9,728 bases of DNA from Dehalococcoidia bacterium (lineage in GTDB: Bacteria > Chloroflexota > Dehalococcoidia > Lucifugimonadales > JAGWBF01), in contig JAGWBF010000056.1 in assembly GCA_021296025.1 (NCBI GenBank), positions 1-9,728 on the forward strand, in the 5' to 3' direction. Made by a program: the position numbers and the translations under genes. Below are positions 5,840 through 9,728 of the stretch, in pieces. Each line of letters begins with the position of its first letter. Positions within the stretch are counted from its first letter, which is position 1. The notes below the pieces were generated by a model, which ran no database searches, had not been told where the DNA came from, and worked only from the letters and a program-made list of their open reading frames with translations.

Positions 5840-5865
5840 CGGCCCCTCCCTGGGGGCCGTTTCTA
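5840..5865 (+). terminator. Terminator-like hairpin in the greA leader (attenuator candidate)
   Basis: CGGCCCC (5840-5846) pairs with GGGGCCG (5853-5859) around TCCCTG, followed by TTTCTATT. On the plus strand it starts only about 10 nt after the predicted greA start site, and there is no upstream plus-strand gene for it to terminate. It therefore most likely acts on the greA transcript itself, releasing a short RNA of roughly 30-40 nt unless read through. The T tract is interrupted, which fits partial rather than complete termination. Confidence 0.6.
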
Positions 5866-5903
5866 TTGCCTTCAATGCGGTTCCTGTCCTATAGAGGTGT
5901 GCC

Positions 5904-6371
5904 ATGGCCCAACCAACTTATCTCACAGCCGAAGGCCTTTCCAAGCTCAAGGGTGAACTGGACAGTTTGTTGACCCAACGGCGCCCGGGCGTGGCCCTGC
6001 GCATCCAGAAGGCCAAGGAGATCGGCGGGACGGTCGATAACGCGGAATACGATGAAGCCAAGAACGAACAGGCATTCATCGAGGGGCGTGTGCGCACCCT
6101 GGAGAACCTGATCAACAACGCCGTCCTCATCTCCGAGGATGGTGGACCCAAGGATGTGGTGCAGATCGGCTCCAGGGTTACCGTCCTCAACCAGAAGGGC
6201 AAGAAGGACCAGTACAGCATCATCGGGAGCACCGAGGCGGACCCTTCCAAGGGGAAGATCTCCAACGTTTCGCCCATCGGAAAGGCCCTTCTTGGCAAGA
6301 AGGTGGGGGATATAGCCGAGGTGAACATCCCGGCTGGCAAGATCAAGCTCGAGGTAGTTGAGATAGCCTAG
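5904..6371 (+). CDS. greA: Transcription elongation factor GreA, with atypical catalytic tip
   Basis: GreA inserts its coiled-coil finger through the RNA polymerase secondary channel and stimulates cleavage of backtracked RNA. The 155 residues have the normal two-domain layout: N-terminal helical hairpin (about 1-77) and C-terminal FKBP-like domain (about 82-155) with GSRVTVLN and the SPIGKALLGKKVGD segment. Homology is unmistakable, including TAEGLSKLKGELD and NAEYDEAKNEQAFIEGR. The fingertip, normally GDLxENAEY, reads GGTVDNAEY (41-49): the position of E. coli D41 is Gly42 and that of E44 is Asp45. Those acidic residues hold the catalytic Mg2+, so cleavage may be weakened or altered. GAGG lies 6 nt before the ATG. 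It heads an operon with lysS and serS and follows a leader hairpin. Confidence 0.95.
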   Translation: MAQPTYLTAEGLSKLKGELDSLLTQRRPGVALRIQKAKEIGGTVDNAEYDEAKNEQAFIEGRVRTLENLINNAVLISEDGGPKDVVQIGSRVTVLNQKGKKDQYSIIGSTEADPSKGKISNVSPIGKALLGKKVGDIAEVNIPAGKIKLEVVEIA

Positions 6372-6390
6372 CCGGCCCTGAATCCGACCT

Positions 6391-7878
6391 ATGCCTGAAA
6401 GAGAAGAAGAGCTTATTCGTAGCCGGCGCGATAAGCTGCAGCGTATCCGCGAAAAGGGTATAGACCCCTACCCAACCCGTTTCCCCCGCACCCACACCAC
6501 CCGCTTGGCGGCGGAGCTCCTCCTCAACCTGGAGGCTTCGGACGGTGAGGGTGGACGCACCTCTGCGGTCTCCGTGGCCGGGCGCGTGATCACCTCCCGC
6601 ATCATGGGAAAGGCTGCATTTCTCGACCTTCGGGACGGCGTGGGAAAGATCCAGCTCCACCTGCGCCGGGATGTCCTGGGGGACGACTACGATCTTGTAC
6701 GAGACCTAGACTTGGGGGACTTCCTCGGGGTGCACGGCCCAGTCTTTCGCACCCGCACCGGTGAGGCCACCATAGAGGTGGAACAGCTCACCATCCTGTC
6801 CAAGTCCATGCACCCTCTCCCGGAGAAGTGGCACGGACTGCGGGATGTGGAGCAGAGGTACCGACAACGCTATGCCGACCTTATATCCAATCCTGAAGTG
6901 GCCCAGGTCTTTGTACAGCGCAGCCAGATAATCAACAGCATACGCGGCTTCCTCAACCGCCGGGGGTTCGTCGAGGTGGACACCCCCGTCCTGGTTCCCA
7001 TCGCCGCCGGGGCCTTCGCCAAGCCCTTCGTAACCCACCACCACACCCTTGATGAGCAGCTCTACCTGCGCATCGCTACCGAGCTTTACCTGAAAAGGCT
7101 CATCGTGGGAGGGTTCGACAAGGTGTATGAGCTGGGCAAGGTGTTCCGGAACGAAGGTATGGACCAGGACCACAACCCCGAGTTCACCACCCTGGAAAGC
7201 TACGAAGCATATGCCGACTACAACGATGTAATGCAGATGGTCGAGGAGATGGTCTCCACTGCAGCCCTGGAAACCCTGGGAAGCTGCCAGGTGCAGTTCG
7301 GCGAAGAGACCATCGACCTCACACCTCCCTGGAAGCGGCTCTCTCTGAGAGATGAGATCCTGAAGAGAGGGAACATCGACATCGAGGAGTACAACACCGC
7401 CGCCTCCCTGGAAGCCCGGGCCCGGGAGCTGGGTCTGGAAGTACGTGCCGAGGGCAGCTGGGGGCGCCTGGTGGACAAGCTGCTCTCCCTGCTGGTGGAG
7501 CCTCAACTCATGCAGCCCACTTTCATGGTGGACTACCCCGACGAGATGTCTCCCCTGGCCAAGCCGAAGGCGGGAATGCCCGGTTACGCCGAAAGGTTCG
7601 AAGCCTATGCCGCCGGCATGGAGTTCGCCAACGCCTACACCGAGCTCAACGACCCGGACCTGCAGAGGGAGCGCCTGCTGGGCCAGGAGGAGATGCGCAG
7701 GCTGTACCAGGATGACGAGGTGGAAAGGCTTGACGAGGACTTCCTGGTGTCCCTGGGGTTGGGAATGCCCCCCACCGGCGGACTGGGGGTGGGCATCGAC
7801 CGGCTGGTGATGCTCCTGACTGGGCAGACATCCATAAGGGATGTGCTTCTATTCCCCCAGATGCGGTCCCTGAAATAG
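6391..7878 (+). CDS. lysS: Lysine--tRNA ligase, class II
   Basis: LysS attaches lysine to tRNA-Lys in the cytosol using ATP. The 495 residues are the full class II length. The N-terminal extension leads into the OB-fold anticodon-binding domain (about 57-137, with VAGRVITSRIMGKAAFLDLRD characteristic). The catalytic domain carries motif 1 (RGFLNRRGFVEVDTP, 185-199), motif 2 (FRNEGMDQDHNPEF, 252-265) and motif 3 (GLGVGIDR, 464-471), ending in the usual TSIRDVLLFPQMR. The loop normally GGAxA-R/K-PF reads AGAFAKPF (206-213), with Ala for the first Gly. The start 19 bp after greA has no visible Shine-Dalgarno, so it may depend on readthrough initiation from greA. greA-lysS adjacency is common in several bacterial phyla. 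Confidence 0.97.
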   Translation: MPEREEELIRSRRDKLQRIREKGIDPYPTRFPRTHTTRLAAELLLNLEASDGEGGRTSAVSVAGRVITSRIMGKAAFLDLRDGVGKIQLHLRRDVLGDDYDLVRDLDLGDFLGVHGPVFRTRTGEATIEVEQLTILSKSMHPLPEKWHGLRDVEQRYRQRYADLISNPEVAQVFVQRSQIINSIRGFLNRRGFVEVDTPVLVPIAAGAFAKPFVTHHHTLDEQLYLRIATELYLKRLIVGGFDKVYELGKVFRNEGMDQDHNPEFTTLESYEAYADYNDVMQMVEEMVSTAALETLGSCQVQFGEETIDLTPPWKRLSLRDEILKRGNIDIEEYNTAASLEARARELGLEVRAEGSWGRLVDKLLSLLVEPQLMQPTFMVDYPDEMSPLAKPKAGMPGYAERFEAYAAGMEFANAYTELNDPDLQRERLLGQEEMRRLYQDDEVERLDEDFLVSLGLGMPPTGGLGVGIDRLVMLLTGQTSIRDVLLFPQMRSLK

Positions 7879-7899
7879 GCCGAGGTCCTTTACACAGAT

Positions 7900-9165
7900 A
7901 TGCTCTCCATCGACATCATACGAAGGCAGACGGACAAAGTGCGGGAAGCCCTTGCAAGACGAGGGGAAGAGTTTCCCATCGACCGGGTGCTGGAGGTGGA
8001 CGAGAAGAGACGGAGCCTCATCCAGGAGATCGAGTCGATGAGGGCCCGGCGCAACGAGGCCAGCCAAGCCATGTCCCGCATGAAGGAGCGTCCCCAGGAG
8101 CTGGTGGAAGAGATGCGGGAGGTGGGAGACCGGATCAAGCTCATGGAGGGAGATCTCCGCCAGCTGGAAGAGGAGGTCAACGCCGTCCTGTTGGAGCTAC
8201 CCAACCTGCCCGAGGATGATGTCCCTACGGGTCTGGGCGAGGAGGACAACATCTTGGTGCGGGAGTGGGGAGAACCCAGGAGCTTCGACTTCACGCCTCT
8301 GCCCCACTGGGAGCTGGGCGAGTCCCTGGGCATAATCGATTTCCAGCGAGGCACCCGCATGGCGGGCTCCAGGTTCTTCATTCTGACCGGGATGGGCGCC
8401 AAGCTGGAGCGGGCCCTTATCAGTTGGATGCTGGACCTACACACCACCGAGCACAGCTATAAGGAGGTGTACCTGCCGGCCATTGTCAAGCGGGAGATCA
8501 TGGAGGGGTCGGGTAACCTGCCCAAGTTTGGCGATAACCTTTACCATGACGAGGAGGACGACCTCTGGCTGGTCCCCACCGCCGAGGTGCCCCTTACCAG
8601 CCTCCACCGCCAGGAGATCCTGGCTGCCGAAGCCCTCCCCTTGTACTACACCGCCTACACACCCTGCTTCCGACGGGAGAAAGCCGCCGCCGGCAGGGAC
8701 ACCCGCGGCATCAAGCGGGTTCACCAGTTCGACAAGGTGGAGATGTACAAGTTTGTCGAGCCGGAGCAGTCGGAGCCTGAGCTCCAGAAGCTGGTGCATG
8801 ATGCCGAGGATGTGTGCCTCAAGCTGGAGCTGCCCTACCGGGTGGTGCAGCTTTGCGCCGGGGAGCTGGGCTTTGCCTCGGCCAAGTCCTACGACCTGGA
8901 GATGTGGGCGCCCGGGTGCGAGGAGTGGCTGGAGGTTAGCTCCTGTTCCAACTGCACCGACTTCCAGGCCCGACGCTCGGGGATAAGGTACCGTCCCGAA
9001 GGAGGCGGCAGGCCCGCCTTCGTCCACTCACTGAACGGGTCGGGCTTGGCCCTGCCCAGGGTGGTCATATCCATCTTGGAGAACTTCCAGCAGTCCGACG
9101 GCACGGTAGTCATCCCCGAGGTGCTGCGTGGCTACACTGGCTTCGACGTGATCACCCCCGCCTGA
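7900..9165 (+). CDS. serS: Serine--tRNA ligase, class II
   Basis: SerS charges tRNA-Ser (and tRNA-Sec where present) with serine in the cytosol. The 421 residues are the usual length. The N-terminal long antiparallel coiled coil (about 28-100) clamps the long variable arm of tRNA-Ser; the catalytic core follows with the serine-binding TAE (228-230), motif 2 (PCFRREKAAAGRDTRG, 255-270, then HQFDKVEM), and motif 3 around NGSGLALPRVVISILE (379-394) with PEVLR (406-410). The start is 21 bp after lysS, with only a GAGG about 14 nt upstream, so translation probably relies on lysS traffic. The N-terminus MLSIDIIRRQTDKVREAL fits the family and fixes the start. It is the last protein gene of the greA operon. 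Confidence 0.97.
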   Translation: MLSIDIIRRQTDKVREALARRGEEFPIDRVLEVDEKRRSLIQEIESMRARRNEASQAMSRMKERPQELVEEMREVGDRIKLMEGDLRQLEEEVNAVLLELPNLPEDDVPTGLGEEDNILVREWGEPRSFDFTPLPHWELGESLGIIDFQRGTRMAGSRFFILTGMGAKLERALISWMLDLHTTEHSYKEVYLPAIVKREIMEGSGNLPKFGDNLYHDEEDDLWLVPTAEVPLTSLHRQEILAAEALPLYYTAYTPCFRREKAAAGRDTRGIKRVHQFDKVEMYKFVEPEQSEPELQKLVHDAEDVCLKLELPYRVVQLCAGELGFASAKSYDLEMWAPGCEEWLEVSSCSNCTDFQARRSGIRYRPEGGGRPAFVHSLNGSGLALPRVVISILENFQQSDGTVVIPEVLRGYTGFDVITPA

Positions 9166-9177
9166 AGCCCCGGGGCT
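9166..9177. other. 12-bp perfect palindrome after serS
   Basis: AGCCCCGGGGCT begins directly after the serS stop. As RNA it allows only a short 4-bp stem with a CCGG loop and has no T run, so it is a weak terminator candidate or a protein-binding dyad. The rest of 9178-9317 shows no gene or strong structure. Confidence 0.3.
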
Positions 9178-9317
9178 CTCCGTCGGTTCCATCACCAACC
9201 TTCCCGTCGCTGTGGTCCTCGCAGTGCTGTCGGCCCATCCCGATGGCCAGTGTCACTTCAGCGAGCCAGTAGCTGCACCAGCCTCGTCGACCCACCGCGT
9301 GCGCCCGGCCCCCTTCG

Positions 9318-9346
9318 TTGCGCCCATGGGGAAGCTCTGCTATATT
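9318..9346 (+). promoter_or_regulatory. tRNA-Ala promoter (TTGCGC-17-TATATT with TG extension)
   Basis: TTGCGC (9318-9323, 3 of 6) and TATATT (9341-9346, 5 of 6) are 17 bp apart, with TGC directly before the -10 forming an extended -10. The start near 9353 would leave about 6 nt of 5' leader for RNase P to remove. It makes the tRNA independent of the serS operon. Confidence 0.6.
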
Positions 9347-9358
9347 GAGGTTCCTCGT

Positions 9359-9431
9359 GGGGCTGTAGCTCAACCGGGAGAGCGCTTCAATGGCATTGAA
9401 GAGGTAGCGGGTTCGAGTCCCGCCAGCTCCA
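9359..9431 (+). tRNA. tRNA-Ala (anticodon GGC)
   Basis: A complete 73-nt cloverleaf is present. The acceptor stem GGGGCTG (9359-9365) pairs with CAGCTCC (9424-9430), including the G3:U70 wobble that is the alanine identity element. The D stem is GCTC/GAGC, the anticodon stem CTTCA/TGAAG with loop ATGGCAT (9390-9396), anticodon GGC at 9392-9394 reading GCC and GCU codons. The variable loop is AGGTA, and the T arm is GCGGG-TTCGAGT-CCCGC. The discriminator is A (9431). The next bases are CCG, so the 3' CCA is not fully encoded and must be completed by CCA-adding enzyme. Confidence 0.97.
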
Positions 9432-9728
9432 CCGGACTTGACAAAATCAAGCACCTTCAGCCTGCGGTACAAGTTGGTCCCGTAGTCAGGCCTAGCCTTG
9501 CACCGTTAGCACATTAGCGAATCGTCCTTGCTCTAGTTTCGGCCAAGCTGGCTTTGGAGATTCAGACTCACCAATGCCAATGCTCGTCATTCGGTGGCTC
9601 GGGGCCACTCGACAGGAAGTCCCAAGACCTCACCGACGCTCTGACCCTTGCGAAGTTGGACGTCGGTGCTGGGACCTACTTTGCGGTCAAGTCGCCACGG
9701 CATCTCTGAGACTGCCCTCTCTGCGCTT
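9432..9728. other. Right-edge segment without a supported gene
   Basis: Nearly 300 bp follow the tRNA without a gene I can support. A small CTTGA-CAAAA-TCAAG hairpin (9437-9451) is next to the tRNA. Two competing open frames look vaguely protein-like: plus strand 9518-9709 (63 codons, no ATG/GTG start, containing L-T-D-A-L-T-L-A-K-L-D-V-G-A-G-T-Y-F) and minus strand from the edge to a stop at 9587 (46 codons, ending E-W-P-R-A-T-E). Third-position GC is similar for both, so composition does not decide between them, and I recognise neither. No repeat of the tRNA 3' end was seen, so there is no sign of an attachment-site duplication. Confidence 0.3.

Noticed and set aside
5761..5870. Possible tRNA in the rsmD-greA spacer
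   Set aside because: TCTGC-TTTACAA-GCAGA (5790-5806) mimics an anticodon arm (TAC on plus, GTA on minus), but neither strand gives a D arm with GG in the loop, a TTCRA T loop or a matching acceptor stem. A promoter dyad is a better explanation.
5830..5903. T-box riboswitch ahead of the aminoacyl-tRNA synthetase operon
   Set aside because: The leader is only about 74 nt, too short for a T-box, and contains no T-box-like AGGGTGGNACCGCG sequence or specifier stem.
6706..7506. 266-codon minus-strand open frame inside lysS
   Set aside because: It lies wholly antisense to a secure gene; composition is rich in G, L, V and H as expected from reversed GC-rich codons, and it shows no family motifs.
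8437..9027. 196-codon minus-strand open frame inside serS
   Set aside because: Antisense shadow of serS with no recognisable domain or start signal.
9152..9472. Minus-strand 106-codon open frame across the tRNA
   Set aside because: It is the antisense of tRNA-Ala plus flanks; the GGAGGTRTR and S-Y-S-P-T stretches are the well-known artefact of translating a tRNA gene backwards.
9359..9728. Integrated element attachment site at tRNA-Ala
   Set aside because: No second copy of the tRNA 3' segment and no integrase-like motif were seen in the 297 bp available downstream.

Overview
This window looks like an ordinary chromosomal segment of a moderately GC-rich bacterium. No mobile element, CRISPR array or phage module is visible. 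The gene content (rsmD-coaD followed by a DivIVA-like coiled-coil gene, greA-lysS-serS, a luciferase-like monooxygenase paired with a VOC protein) and the protein styles fit Chloroflexota, most plausibly Dehalococcoidia or a SAR202-like relative. That placement is inference from general familiarity and no search was run.

Layout, left to right. (1) Positions 1-129 are an edge with at most the beginning of another minus-strand gene. (2) 130-876 (minus) is a short NAD-dependent epimerase/dehydratase resembling uronate dehydrogenase. (3) A divergent intergenic region of about 245 bp carries a strong extended -10 promoter (TGATATAAT) for a full-length type I DnaJ (1122-2243), which ends in a clear intrinsic terminator. 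(4) A promoter overlapping that terminator leads into a two-gene unit: a VOC metalloenzyme (2385-2846) and a luciferase-like flavin monooxygenase (2931-3998). (5) A long hairpin at 4013-4063 separates it from a convergent minus-strand operon, rsmD-coaD-DivIVA-like (5661 down to 4110), in which rsmD and coaD overlap by ATGA. (6) The AT-richer divergent region 5662-5903 holds a near-leaderless rsmD promoter and a good sigma-70-type promoter for greA. The greA promoter is followed almost at once by a GC-rich hairpin with a T-rich tail. (7) greA-lysS-serS (5904-9165) form a tightly spaced plus-strand operon. (8) A tRNA-Ala(GGC) gene with its own promoter lies at 9359-9431. The last ~300 bp hold no gene I can support.

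The genes fall into core information processing (RNAP elongation factor GreA, LysRS, SerRS, tRNA-Ala, the 16S rRNA methyltransferase RsmD), protein folding (DnaJ), CoA biosynthesis (CoaD), and two accessory oxidoreductase units. The observations most worth a second look are: GreA lacks the conserved catalytic-tip aspartate (Gly at the E. coli D41 position); the greA leader looks like a transcription attenuator, with a 17-bp dyad over its -35 box; rsmD appears to be transcribed with almost no leader; and the VOC-monooxygenase pair has no assigned substrate. I did not find a convincing wholly new multi-gene system.
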